A stretch of DNA of 43,866 nt from Aquificota bacterium (GCA_013154305.1 JAADCT010000001.1:1-43866), one strand, 5' to 3'. Counted from the stretch's first letter, positions 18,938-28,059 are shown. Numbers and translations are program-made. Notes: generated from the sequence alone by a model not told the origin.

Positions 18938-19972
18938 TTACTCGAAAACGCCCTCTATCTTTCTGCCGCACCTGGGGCAGTAGCCGCCCGGTTTGAGGTT
19001 GTAGCGCCTGAGGGTGTAGCCGAAGCGCTCGATGAGAAGCTCTCCGCAGTCGGGACAGTAGGTGTTTTCCCAATCGGTGTGGGGAATGTTTCCGGCGTAA
19101 ACGTAGTAGAGGCCCTTTTCCTTACCGACGCGAACGGCGTATTCAATCATCTCCATCGGCGTAGGGGGAAGGTCCTGGGCCTTGTAGTGGGGGAAGAAGC
19201 GGCTCACGTGCCACGGCACCCAGGGGGCAAGCTCGTCCCTAATCCACTCGGCAATTTGCTCGATTTGCTTTTCGTCCAGGTACTTGGGAACCAAAAGCGT
19301 CGTTATCTCAATCCACTTTTGGGCCTCGAAGGTCTTCTTAATCGCCTTGAGAACCGGCTCCAGCCTTCCCTTGGAATACTTCCGGTAGGCCTCGTCGGAG
19401 AAAAACTTCAGGTCGTAGGCGAAGGCGTCGATAACCTCAAGAAGCTCCTCCAGCGGCTTTTCCTCGATGTAGGCGTTGGAAACGACCACGGTGTAGAGAC
19501 CCGCCTTTTTGGCCTCTCGGGCAACGTCGAGCATGTATTCGAAGTAAATAGTCGGCTCGGTGTAGGAGAAGGAGATGCTCTTGCAGCCCGTCTCTATCGC
19601 CTTGCGGACCACCGCCTCGGGCGGAACGAAGGTTTCTATGAATATCGGCGTCTTCTCGGCCACCTTCGGAGGAACCTGCGAAATTTCCCAGTTTTGGCAA
19701 CCGAGGCACTTGAAGTTACAACCCGGCGTTGCAATCGTAAACGTCAGGTGCCCCGGCAGGAAGTGATAAAGCGGCTTTTTCTCTATCGGGTCGACCGCCG
19801 CCGAAATCAGCGTTCCGTAGGTGAAAGTAACCAGCTTTCCGCCCTCGTTCTTGCGAACGCCGCAAATGCCGTATTGACCGTCCTTGAGCTTGCAGTGGTG
19901 CGGGCAAAGGTCGCACTGAACCCTCTTTTGCTCCTCGTCGATTACGTGCCAGTGCTTTGCAACCGCTTTCAT
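18938..19972 (-). CDS. amrS: AmmeMemoRadiSam-system radical SAM enzyme (AmrS-like)
   Basis: 'CDLCPHHCKLKDGQYGICGVRKN', radical SAM motif 'TPGCNFKCLGCQNWEIS', 'PWHVSRFFPHYK', C-terminal CxxC pair 'CPDCGELL...CPRCGRKI'. Confidence 0.93.
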   Translation of the reverse strand: MKAVAKHWHVIDEEQKRVQCDLCPHHCKLKDGQYGICGVRKNEGGKLVTFTYGTLISAAVDPIEKKPLYHFLPGHLTFTIATPGCNFKCLGCQNWEISQVPPKVAEKTPIFIETFVPPEAVVRKAIETGCKSISFSYTEPTIYFEYMLDVAREAKKAGLYTVVVSNAYIEEKPLEELLEVIDAFAYDLKFFSDEAYRKYSKGRLEPVLKAIKKTFEAQKWIEITTLLVPKYLDEKQIEQIAEWIRDELAPWVPWHVSRFFPHYKAQDLPPTPMEMIEYAVRVGKEKGLYYVYAGNIPHTDWENTYCPDCGELLIERFGYTLRRYNLKPGGYCPRCGRKIEGVFE

Positions 19973-20124
19973 AGCACCCTTTGAAATTAGAAACTCACCT
20001 TTCGGGAAACCATAACGGCGACTACCCTAAAAAGGTCAAAAAAGTCCGGTCTCAACTTCCCGAGAGTCGGGTTAAAAACCCCGTTTCCCCCTCCGAAAGG
20101 CGGCCGACCTCGCGTCGACCCCTA

Positions 20125-20168
20125 AAGGTTTGAAGCGCCAAAGAGCGCCCCCTCGCGTTTCAAACCTT
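20125..20168. other. Long hairpin in intergenic region; candidate structured RNA element
   Basis: AAGGTTTGAAGCGC (20125-20138) pairs with GCGTTTCAAACCTT-type arm (20155-20168), 14 bp with one G-U, 16-nt loop. Confidence 0.5.
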
Positions 20169-20336
20169 CCCCTTTCCTCCGAAAGGGTAAAAAGTTTTTT
20201 GAAACACGCTGAAGGGATTTAAAAAGGGCGGGCGCCGACGCCCGGGAGCGGAAAAAAGCGCTTGAAAGAGCGAAAGTTTTTCTTTCCTTTCGGCGTAAGG
20301 GCCGGCCCTTCGGGCCGGGATTAGAATTTTAGCCTT

Positions 20337-21086
20337 ATGGCGGGACACAGCCACTGGGCGCAGATTAAGCACAAGAAGGCCAAGCTCGACGCCCAAAAGG
20401 GCAAACTCTTTTCCAAGCTGGCCAAGGAGATAATGATAGCGGCGCGGTTGGGCGGGCCCAATCCCGACCACAACCCGCGCCTGAGGCAGGCCATAGAGCG
20501 GGCCAAGAAGGCCAAAATGCCGGCCGAAAAAATCGAATACGCCATTAAGAAGGGGGCCGGCCTCATCGCCGGCGAGGCCATAGAGGAGGTCGTCTACGAG
20601 GGCTACGGACCCGGCGGCGTCGCCATAATGGTCGTGGCCCAAACCGACAACAAAAACCGCACGGTCGCCGAAATCCGAAACATCTTCTCCAAGCACGGCG
20701 GAAAGCTGGGAACCAGCGGGAGCGTATCCTTCCTCTTTGACCGCAAAGGGGTAATAGAGGTTCCCGCCTCCGAGGTCGACGAGGAGACCGTCCTCGAAAA
20801 GGCCATAGAGGCCGGCGCCGAGGACGTCCAACCCGGCGAGGAGGTTCACGTCGTTTACGCCGCCCCCGAGGAACTCTACGAGGTCAAGGAAAACCTCGAA
20901 AAGCTCGGCGTTCCCGTCGAAAAGGCCGAACTCTCCTACATACCCACCACCACCGTCCGCGTCGAAAACCCCGAGGAGGCCCAAAAACTCCTGAAGCTCC
21001 TGACCGCCCTCGAGGACCACGACGACGTTTCCCAGGTCATTTCCAACTTCGAAATTCCCGAGGAGGTCATGGCCAAAATCTCCTGA
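20337..21086 (+). CDS. YebC/PmpR-family regulatory/translation factor
   Basis: 'MAGHSHWAQIKHKKAKLDAQKGKLFSKLAKEIMIAARLGGPNPDHNPRLRQAIERAKKAKMP' is the YebC signature. Confidence 0.97.
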   Translation: MAGHSHWAQIKHKKAKLDAQKGKLFSKLAKEIMIAARLGGPNPDHNPRLRQAIERAKKAKMPAEKIEYAIKKGAGLIAGEAIEEVVYEGYGPGGVAIMVVAQTDNKNRTVAEIRNIFSKHGGKLGTSGSVSFLFDRKGVIEVPASEVDEETVLEKAIEAGAEDVQPGEEVHVVYAAPEELYEVKENLEKLGVPVEKAELSYIPTTTVRVENPEEAQKLLKLLTALEDHDDVSQVISNFEIPEEVMAKIS

Positions 21087-21129
21087 CCCTGCCCGGGGTT
21101 TTCCTCCCTTAAACTCCCCGTCCTGAACG

Positions 21130-21969
21130 ATGGAAAAACTCGTTCGGAACAAGAAGGTCGTAAGGCTTTCGCTCCTTTCGGAGGTAAAGAGGGTCCTCCG
21201 AAGGGGCCGCCTCCACACCGTCTGCGAGGAAAGCAAGTGTCCCAACATAGGGGAGTGCTTTTCCAAAAAAACCGCAACCTTTTTAATCCTCGGCGACGCC
21301 TGCACGCGAAACTGCCGCTACTGCTCGGTAAGAACCGGACCCGTCCGACCCCCCGACCCCGACGAGCCGCGCCGCCTCGCCGAGGCCGTTAAAAAACTGG
21401 GAATCCGCTACGCCGTAATCACCTCCGTAACGCGCGACGACCTTCCCGACGGGGGCGCGTCCCACTTTGCCGCCTGCGTGCGGGAGCTAAAGAGCTCCCT
21501 TCCCTCCGTCAAGGTCGAGGTCCTAACGCCCGACTTCCGCGGCCGGACCGAGTCGGCGGCGCTCGTCCTCAAAGAGGAACCCTTCGTCTTTGCCGTAAAC
21601 CTCGAAACGGTCAAAAGGCTCTATCCGACCGTCCGCCCCGGGGGTCGTTACGAGTGGACCCTCAAACTTTTAAAGTTTGCAAAGGAAAACTTTCCCTCCG
21701 TCCGGACCAAAAGCGGAATTATGGTGGGCCTCGGCGAAACCTGGGACGACCTGAGGAGGGCCTTCGACGACCTGAAAGAGGCCGGCTGCGAGGTCCTCAC
21801 CGTCGGCCAATACCTGCAACCGACCAAACGCCAAATGCCGGTCGTAAAGGAGTATTCGGAGGAGGAATTTAAAAAGGTGGAGGAGCTGGCCCGCGAGGCG
21901 GGCTTTAAGTTCGTCTTTGCGGGCCGCTGGGTGCGCAGTTCCTACCGCGCGTGGCAACTGGCGGACTAA
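21130..21969 (+). CDS. lipA: Lipoyl synthase
   Basis: 'LHTVCEESKCPNIGECFSKKTATFLILGDACTRNCRYCSVRTG', 'TSVTRDDLPDGGASHFA', 'VGQYLQPTKRQMPVVKEY'. Confidence 0.97.
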   Translation: MEKLVRNKKVVRLSLLSEVKRVLRRGRLHTVCEESKCPNIGECFSKKTATFLILGDACTRNCRYCSVRTGPVRPPDPDEPRRLAEAVKKLGIRYAVITSVTRDDLPDGGASHFAACVRELKSSLPSVKVEVLTPDFRGRTESAALVLKEEPFVFAVNLETVKRLYPTVRPGGRYEWTLKLLKFAKENFPSVRTKSGIMVGLGETWDDLRRAFDDLKEAGCEVLTVGQYLQPTKRQMPVVKEYSEEEFKKVEELAREAGFKFVFAGRWVRSSYRAWQLAD

Positions 21970-21981
21970 GATTTGCTACCG

Positions 21982-23226
21982 ATGGAGCTCCTTTCTTTTC
22001 TGAAACCCTTCGCCGACGCCCTTTTTAAGCTGGCCACCATAAGGCGGTGGAACGACCACCCCCGCCCCTTTGACATAACCGAACTCGACAAGCAGGGCCA
22101 CAAGGCGATAGTGGCCTTTCTCTTTGCCAAGATAGAGGAGGTCGAAAGGGGCAAGAGGGTCGACTGGCGCGGCCTCATCGAGGGCCTCGTCTTTGAGGCC
22201 CTCGAGAGGGCCCTCCTTACCGACCTCAAACCCCGCGTGTTTCACAAGGTGGTAAAGAGCCGACGCCAAAAGGTCAACGAATACCTTCTCGACCACTACG
22301 GGGAGGCCCTAAAAAGGGTTTCCCCCGCCCTGCGGGAAAACTTCGAAAGGTACTTTTCCGACGAGGGTTTCCGCTCCTTTGAGAAGCACCTGGTCGGGGC
22401 CGCCCACTTCGTTCCCACCTATTGGGAATTTCAGTTCATCTACCCCGTGGCGAGGGAGCTTTGGGGAATAGAGCGAACGAGGGAGGAGATAGAAAACACC
22501 CTCGAGGACTTTCACCACCTTATAGGCATCCAGCGCTTTCTCCTAAAGAGGAAACTCTACGGCTTCGTAAACCTGTGCGGGAAACTTCGCTTTCAAAAGA
22601 GGTGGATAGCCCTCGAGCGGATACCCCAAACGAGCGTTATGGGCCACCTCTTTACGGTCTTTACGGTCGTCTACCTGCTTCTGTCGAAGCTCGAGGCCTC
22701 GGGCTTTCCCGTTTCGGAGAGAACCTTTTACGCCACCGCCTTTGCGGCCCTCTTTCACGACCTTCCCGAAATAGTAACCCGCGACATCATCAGCCCCCTC
22801 AAAGAGGTCCTCGGAAAGGAGGAGATACGCCGCCTGGAGGTCGAGGGACTGGAGGAGGAGCTCCTGCCCCTGCTTCCCCCCTACCTGGCGCGGGAACTTC
22901 GCGTCTTTTTGGGCCTAAGGCCGCCCGTCGAGAGCGAGTTTACCGACCGAATAGTGACCGCCGACCTTACCCTGAAGGGGTTTTCCTCTCTCGAAGAGTT
23001 GCTCCCCTCGAAGGAGGCCTATCCGATTTTCGGCTCGCTGGTGAAGTTGGCCGACCACCTGTCCGCCCACTGGGAGGTTCTCTACACCCTTTCCTACGGA
23101 CTTAAAAACGACGAACTTTTGAGGGCCAAGGAGAAGTTGGAAAAACAAGTGGCCGAGAGTCCCGTTTTGAAACTCTTTGAGGAAAAGGGGAGAGAAAAGG
23201 AAAACCTCAGGCGTTCATCGCCTTGA
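21982..23226 (+). CDS. HD-domain hydrolase (YfbR-like)
   Basis: 414 aa; 'TSVMGHLFTVFTVVYLLLSKL...FAALFHDLPEIVTRDIISPLKEVL' (HD motif) and C-terminal 'FGSLVKLADHLSAHWEVLY'. ATG at 21982. Confidence 0.8.
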   Translation: MELLSFLKPFADALFKLATIRRWNDHPRPFDITELDKQGHKAIVAFLFAKIEEVERGKRVDWRGLIEGLVFEALERALLTDLKPRVFHKVVKSRRQKVNEYLLDHYGEALKRVSPALRENFERYFSDEGFRSFEKHLVGAAHFVPTYWEFQFIYPVARELWGIERTREEIENTLEDFHHLIGIQRFLLKRKLYGFVNLCGKLRFQKRWIALERIPQTSVMGHLFTVFTVVYLLLSKLEASGFPVSERTFYATAFAALFHDLPEIVTRDIISPLKEVLGKEEIRRLEVEGLEEELLPLLPPYLARELRVFLGLRPPVESEFTDRIVTADLTLKGFSSLEELLPSKEAYPIFGSLVKLADHLSAHWEVLYTLSYGLKNDELLRAKEKLEKQVAESPVLKLFEEKGREKENLRRSSP

Positions 23227-24616
23227 GGAAGTCGCGGTTGGTTTTGAACTTTCTGAGTTTGTCGAGGAGAAACTCCATCGCCTCCACCGGGTCCATCGTC
23301 GACAGGAACTTCCTGAGGACCCAAATCTTTTGAAGCTCCCAGGGTTCGAGTAGGAGTTCCTCCTTCCTCGTTCCCGACTTTTCGATGTTGATGGCGGGAA
23401 AGACCCTCCTTTCGTAGAGGCGGCGGTCGAGGTGGATTTCCATGTTACCCGTTCCCTTGAACTCCTCGTAAATAACGTCGTCCATCCTCGAACCGGTCTC
23501 TATGAGGGCCGTGGCCAAAATGGTCAAACTGCCCCCGTTTTCGATGTTTCGGGCCGCACCGAAGAACTTCTTCGGCCGCAGGAAGGCGTTGGCCTCGATA
23601 CCGCCCGAAAGGACGCGGCCGGTTGGCGGCGTTACGGCGTTGGACGCGCGCGTGAGCCTCGTCAGCGAGTCGAGGAGAATGACCACGTCCTTACCCATTT
23701 CGACCATTCGCTTTGCCCGCTCTATCATCAGTTCGGCCACGTGCATGTGCTTTTCGGGCGGCTCGTCGAAGGTGGAGGCTATGACCTCGGCCCCGTCGCC
23801 CACGATTCTCTTCATCTCGGTCACCTCTTCGGGCCGCTCGTCGATTAGCAAAATCATCAGGTGAACCTCGGGGTGGTTTTTGATAATGGCGGTCGCAATC
23901 TTTTGCAAAAGGGTCGTCTTACCCGCCTTCGGCGGCGCCACTATCAGACCCCTCTGACCCTTTCCGATGGGGGCTATGAGGCTGACGACGCGCGTCGAAA
24001 GCTCCGAAGGGTCGTATTCGAGGTTGAAGCGTTCGGTCGGGTGGTAGGGCGTCAGCTTTTCAAACAGCGGGCGCTTTTTGGCCTCGTAGGGCGGAATGCC
24101 GTTAACCGCCTCCACCCGTATCAGGGCCTGATACTTCTCGTTTTCCCTCGGCGGGCGGGCAAAGCCCACTATCTCGTCGCCCGGCCGCAGACCCAACTTT
24201 TTAATCAGATTGGGCGGAACGTAGGTGTCCTGGGGCGAAGGGGCGTAGTAGTTTTCCGCGTAGCGGAGAAAACCGTAGCCCTCCGGCCGGATGTCCAAAA
24301 CCCCTTCGACGAAGCGCAAACCGTGGCGCTCGGCCTCCTTTTCCAAAATCTTTTTAATCAGCTCGCCCTTTTTAAGCCCCTTTACCTTCGAGAGGCCGAG
24401 CTCCTTTCCGATTTTCTGAAGCTCGGCCAGCGTCTTTTCCACCAGAACCGGATAGGTGTAGTTGAGCTGAAGGGTGGGCTTTTTCTTTTCCTCCCCGCCT
24501 TCGGTTTGGGTTTCCTTGGTTTCCTCGGCGGGGGTTTGCTGAACCTTTTGCTCCTCCTTTTGGGTCTCCTTTACCTCCTCAACTCCGGCGGTTTCCTTCT
24601 TGAGTTCCTCCGCCAT
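23207..24616 (-). CDS. rho: Transcription termination factor Rho
   Basis: 'IAPIGKGQRGLIVAPPKAGKTTLLQKIATAI', 'LLIDERPEEVTEMKR', 'VILLDSLTRLTRASNAV', 'GSLTILATALIETGSRMDDVIYEEFKGTGNMEIHLDR'. Confidence 0.98.
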   Translation of the reverse strand: MAEELKKETAGVEEVKETQKEEQKVQQTPAEETKETQTEGGEEKKKPTLQLNYTYPVLVEKTLAELQKIGKELGLSKVKGLKKGELIKKILEKEAERHGLRFVEGVLDIRPEGYGFLRYAENYYAPSPQDTYVPPNLIKKLGLRPGDEIVGFARPPRENEKYQALIRVEAVNGIPPYEAKKRPLFEKLTPYHPTERFNLEYDPSELSTRVVSLIAPIGKGQRGLIVAPPKAGKTTLLQKIATAIIKNHPEVHLMILLIDERPEEVTEMKRIVGDGAEVIASTFDEPPEKHMHVAELMIERAKRMVEMGKDVVILLDSLTRLTRASNAVTPPTGRVLSGGIEANAFLRPKKFFGAARNIENGGSLTILATALIETGSRMDDVIYEEFKGTGNMEIHLDRRLYERRVFPAINIEKSGTRKEELLLEPWELQKIWVLRKFLSTMDPVEAMEFLLDKLRKFKTNRDFLKAMNA

Positions 24617-24629
24617 CGGTTCAACCTCC

Positions 24630-26012
24630 TTACTTTCCGATGCAAAAAGTGGAAAAGATTTGTCCCAAAACGTCCTCGGTGGTCACCTCGCCCACGATTT
24701 CGCCGAGGGCGTCGGTGGCCTCCCTCAGGTCGAGCATCAAAATCTCCGGCGAGTAAAAGTCGGAACGCAGGTATTCGAGGGCGTTTTCGAGCGCCGCCTT
24801 GGCCCGCCTCAAAAGTTCACCGTGGCGAACCGAAACGTAAATTTGGCCGCCTTCGGCGGCGCCCTTGAGACCCGCCTCCTCCAAAATGCGGTCCTTGAGC
24901 TCCTCTATTCCCTCACCCGTTTTGGCCGAAACGGCCAGCGTCGGAACCCCTTTAAGGGGAAAGTTTTCGGGAAGCTCCAGGCGGCGGCCGAGGTCGGCCT
25001 TGTTCAAAACGACCAAAACCGGCTTGTTCAAACGGGCGATTTTTTCCGCCAGCTCCAGCTCTTCGGGAGTGAGCCCTTGGGCCGAGGCGTCCAAAACGAA
25101 CAAAACGAGGTCCGCCTCCTCCAGCTGGCGCAGGGAGCGCTCGATGCCGATTTTCTCCACCTCGTCGGTCGCCTTGCGGATGCCGGCCGTGTCGACCAGC
25201 CTTATGGGCACTCCTCCGAGGCTCAGGGTCTCCTCCAGGTAGTCGCGCGTCGTTCCCTCCACCGAGGTCACTATGGCCCTTTCTTGGCCCAGCAGTTTGT
25301 TAAAGAGCGAAGACTTTCCCACGTTGGGCCGGCCGACTATGGCCAACTTCAGACCCCGGCGAAGGTACTTTCCCGCCTTCGCCGTCTCCAAAAGGCGGTT
25401 TACCCTCTCTAGTATCCTTTCGAGGCGCCCCTTTAGCTCCTCCCTTTCGATGGTGGGGATGTCCTCCTCTTCGAACTCTATCGAACTTTCGACCAACGCG
25501 TGGAGGGTGAGAAGTTCGTCCCTTAAAGGTTTAATCTCCTTCGAGAGGGCACCCCTGAGCTGATTGAGGGCCAACCGGCGGGCCAGGTCGGTCTTGGCCG
25601 ATATCAGTTCGGCGACCGCCTCCGCCTGAGTCAGGTCGAGCTTTCCGTTTAAAAAGGCGCGCTTGGTAAACTCGCCGGGCTCGGCCAACCGGGCCCCCGC
25701 CGAGAGGAGCCTTTCCAAAACCTTTTTCAGAATTATCGGGTTGCCGTGGACGCTGATTTCGGCCATGTCCTCGCCGGTATAAGAGTGGGGTCCCTTGTAG
25801 TAGACGACCACCGCCTCGTCTATCGGCTCGCCCCCTTCGTCCACTATCAGACCGTAGTGGGCAAAGCGCGGCTTTAGCCTCCCCGAGCGGCCCCTAAAGA
25901 CCTTTTTCAAAATTTCGAGGGTGTCGGGCCCGCTGAGGCGCAAAACGCCTATGGCGCTCTCGCCGTAGGGCGTTGCTATTGCGGCAATCGTGTCCCTCTT
26001 TTTTTCGACCAT
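24630..26012 (-). CDS. mnmE: tRNA modification GTPase MnmE (TrmE)
   Basis: Start at MVEKKRDTIAAIATPYGESAIGVLRLSG; 'GRPNVGKSSLFNKLLGQERAIVTSVEGTTRDYLEE', C-terminal 'IFSTFCIGK'. Confidence 0.97.
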   Translation of the reverse strand: MVEKKRDTIAAIATPYGESAIGVLRLSGPDTLEILKKVFRGRSGRLKPRFAHYGLIVDEGGEPIDEAVVVYYKGPHSYTGEDMAEISVHGNPIILKKVLERLLSAGARLAEPGEFTKRAFLNGKLDLTQAEAVAELISAKTDLARRLALNQLRGALSKEIKPLRDELLTLHALVESSIEFEEEDIPTIEREELKGRLERILERVNRLLETAKAGKYLRRGLKLAIVGRPNVGKSSLFNKLLGQERAIVTSVEGTTRDYLEETLSLGGVPIRLVDTAGIRKATDEVEKIGIERSLRQLEEADLVLFVLDASAQGLTPEELELAEKIARLNKPVLVVLNKADLGRRLELPENFPLKGVPTLAVSAKTGEGIEELKDRILEEAGLKGAAEGGQIYVSVRHGELLRRAKAALENALEYLRSDFYSPEILMLDLREATDALGEIVGEVTTEDVLGQIFSTFCIGK

Positions 26013-26029
26013 AGTTTGTTCTTCCGAAG

Positions 26030-26146
26030 TTAGCGGTCTTTCTTTTTCCCCTTCTTGGGCCAAAGCATCAAAATCAATCCGACCACGAAGAGGGTGACCG
26101 CGTATCCGACCGCAAGCAGGTGAAACCAATCCCTTTGATTTTCCAT
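26030..26146 (-). CDS. 38-aa single-TM small protein (CcmD/CcoQ-like size and layout; family uncertain)
   Basis: MENQRDWFHLLAVGYAVTLFVVGLILMLWPKKGKKKDR; one TM helix, basic tail, GGAG upstream, between tRNA-Leu and mnmE. Confidence 0.55.
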   Translation of the reverse strand: MENQRDWFHLLAVGYAVTLFVVGLILMLWPKKGKKKDR

Positions 26147-26180
26147 TACGGACTGCTCCGAAACCTCTTGAAACCGAAGA

Positions 26181-26268
26181 TGGTGCCGGAGGCGGGAGTC
26201 GAACCCGCACGCCCTTAACGGGCACCGGATCCTGAGTCCGGCGCGTCTGCCAGTTCCGCCACTCCGGC
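26181..26268 (-). tRNA. tRNA-Leu (anticodon CAG), encoded CCA
   Basis: GCCGGAGTGGCGGAACTGGCAGACGCGCCGGACTCAGGATCCGGTGCCCGTTAAGGGCGTGCGGGTTCGACTCCCGCCTCCGGCACCA: 7-bp acceptor stem, anticodon loop CTCAGGA, long variable arm, GGGTTCGACTCCC T arm. Confidence 0.97.
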
Positions 26269-26333
26269 TGGCCGAAGGATTAACCGAAAAAGTAATTTTA
26301 AGCAAAAGGGTCGAAGGCGTCAAGGGAGGGCGG

Positions 26334-26936
26334 TCAGGAGGAAGTTTCCCCCTCGGCCGCTTCGCCCTCGCCCTCCGCCTGCTCCTCTTCGGGTTCGAGG
26401 ATAACCACGACGACCTCGTCGGGGTTGTCCATAATCTTCGTTCCCTCGGGAACCGGCAGGTCCCTCACGTAGAGAACGTCGCCGACGTCGAGGTCGGAAA
26501 CGTCGACCTGAATGACCTCCGGCAGCTTGGCCGGCGGGGCCTTAACGGTAATGGTGTGCATGGCCAGTTCGAGCGTTCCGCCCTTTTCGAGACCCTTGGG
26601 CGTTCCGACGATTTGGACGGGAATTTCGGCCTCGATTTCGGCCGTGTGCGTCAGGTCCTGCAGGTCGACGTGAATGGGATTGGTTCCCGTCCAGTCGGTC
26701 TGAACTTCCTTCAGAATGCAAACGCGGGGTTCCTTTTCTCCCTCCACCTCGAGGTTTATCAAAAAGGCCTCACCGTGGGGAAGCTTCTCAAAGTCCTTTT
26801 TGGATATGTAAACGTGGAGGTTTTCGACCCCTTTACCGTAAACCTCGGCCGGGAGCCAACCCTCTTTGCGCATGCGCTTGAGCTCGCTCTTTCGACCTAT
26901 TTTTCTGGGAATGGCCTTGAGCGGTATCCTTCTCAT
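26334..26936 (-). CDS. rplY: 50S ribosomal protein L25/general stress protein Ctc
   Basis: 'LKAIPRKIGRKSELKRMRKEGWLPAEVYGKG', 'HVDLQDLTHTAEIEAEIPVQIVGTPKGLEKGGTLELAMHTITVKAPPAKLPEVIQVDVSDLDVGDVLYVRDL'. Confidence 0.95.
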   Translation of the reverse strand: MRRIPLKAIPRKIGRKSELKRMRKEGWLPAEVYGKGVENLHVYISKKDFEKLPHGEAFLINLEVEGEKEPRVCILKEVQTDWTGTNPIHVDLQDLTHTAEIEAEIPVQIVGTPKGLEKGGTLELAMHTITVKAPPAKLPEVIQVDVSDLDVGDVLYVRDLPVPEGTKIMDNPDEVVVVILEPEEEQAEGEGEAAEGETSS

Positions 26937-27011
26937 CGCCCTTTACCTCCTCCTTTCGGGCTACTTTCCGGAAACCGCCCCTTCGCAGGGAAAGGTTTTC
27001 CGGCAAACCCG

Positions 27012-27041
27012 TAAAGTTTACGGAATTTAAAGTTTACGGAA
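27012..27041. repeat. Tandem 14-bp direct repeat TAAAGTTTACGGAA x2 upstream of rplY
   Basis: Copies at 27012-27025 and 27028-27041, 16-bp phasing; each contains the dyad TAAA-G-TTTA. Confidence 0.75.
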
Positions 27042-27066
27042 AACCCCCGAAGGGGCAAGAAAAAAA

Positions 27067-28005
27067 CTACTCAAAGAGTATCGAGAGGGGCTTGCCCTCC
27101 ACCACGCGGCGGATGACCTCCGCCATTATCGGCGCCACCGAAAGGACCTTCTTGACCTTTATCGGTTTGTCGTCGGTCGGTATCGTGTCGGTCAAAACCA
27201 GCTCCGTCAGTTTCGAGTTGTTAATCCTCTCGACCGCCGGGCCCGACAGGACGCCGTGGGTGATGCAGGCGCGAACGCTCTTTGCCCCCTTCTTGAGGAG
27301 CATTTCGGCCGCCGCCACCAGCGTTCCCGCGGTGTCGACGATGTCGTCCACGATAACGCAGTTTTTGCCCTCGACGTTGCCTATAACGTCGAAGACCTCG
27401 ACGGCGTTGGGCCGCGGGCGCATCTTGTAAATAATCGCCAATTCGGCGCCGAGCTTCTTGGCCAGCTTGTCGGCCCTCTTGGCGCCCCCCGCGTCGGGCG
27501 AGACCACGACCAGGTCTTCGAGGTTCAAACTTTTCAGGTATTCGGCAAAGAGGGGCAGGGCCGTTATGTGCTCGACCGGAACGTTGAAAAAGCCCTGAAT
27601 TTGCTCCGCGTGCAGGTCGACGACGATAACGCGGTCGGCGCCGACGCTCTCCATCAAATTGGCCAAAACCTTGGCGCTTATCGGAACGCGCGGCCTGTCC
27701 TTTCGGTCCTGGCGGGCGTAGGCGTAGTAGGGAACGACGAGGTTTATCTCGGCGGCCGAGGCCCTGAGGGCCGCGTCGGCCAGCAGGAGCATTTCCATAA
27801 TGTGGTCGTTGGCGGGTCGGTGGAGGCTCTGAATTATGAAAACCCGCTTTTGTCGGACGCTCTCGTTAATCTGAACGCGGATTTCCCCGTCGGAAAAGCG
27901 CGTAACCAGCGTGTCGGTCAGCGGAACGCCCAAAATTTCCGAAATTTTGCGGCTCAGGGCCGGGTGGGAACTTCCCGATATGAGGGCAACGCTTTCGAGC
28001 GACAT
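27067..28005 (-). CDS. prs: Ribose-phosphate pyrophosphokinase
   Basis: 'RFSDGEIRVQINESVRQKRVFIIQSLHRPANDHIMEMLLLADAALRASA', 'PYYAYARQDRKDRPRVPISAKV', 'VIVDDIVDTAGTL'. Confidence 0.97.
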   Translation of the reverse strand: MSLESVALISGSSHPALSRKISEILGVPLTDTLVTRFSDGEIRVQINESVRQKRVFIIQSLHRPANDHIMEMLLLADAALRASAAEINLVVPYYAYARQDRKDRPRVPISAKVLANLMESVGADRVIVVDLHAEQIQGFFNVPVEHITALPLFAEYLKSLNLEDLVVVSPDAGGAKRADKLAKKLGAELAIIYKMRPRPNAVEVFDVIGNVEGKNCVIVDDIVDTAGTLVAAAEMLLKKGAKSVRACITHGVLSGPAVERINNSKLTELVLTDTIPTDDKPIKVKKVLSVAPIMAEVIRRVVEGKPLSILFE

Positions 28006-28059
28006 AAGTAAGAGTTTTTACTCACGAAACCCCTTCGGGGGATAATTTCGTTTCTTCCG

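Noticed and set aside
19981-20336. RNase P RNA, tmRNA or SRP RNA in the amrS-yebC gap
   Set aside because: I could not find the conserved GAGGAAAGTCC/ACAGAA elements of RNase P, a tmRNA tag ORF with a terminal TCCACCA, or the SRP apical loop on either strand. Kept only as an unclassified structured region.
26013-26225. Upstream extension of mnmE in the ORF track
   Set aside because: It runs through the tRNA-Leu gene and the 38-aa ORF; MnmE homology starts at MVEKKRDTIAAIATPYGESAIG.
28024-28051. Nested hairpin ACGAAA-CCCC-TTC-GGGG-...-TTTCGT before the DUF72 gene as a riboswitch
   Set aside because: It is small and overlaps the probable leaderless -10 (GATAAT) of the 28060 gene, so it is more likely promoter DNA than a leader RNA.
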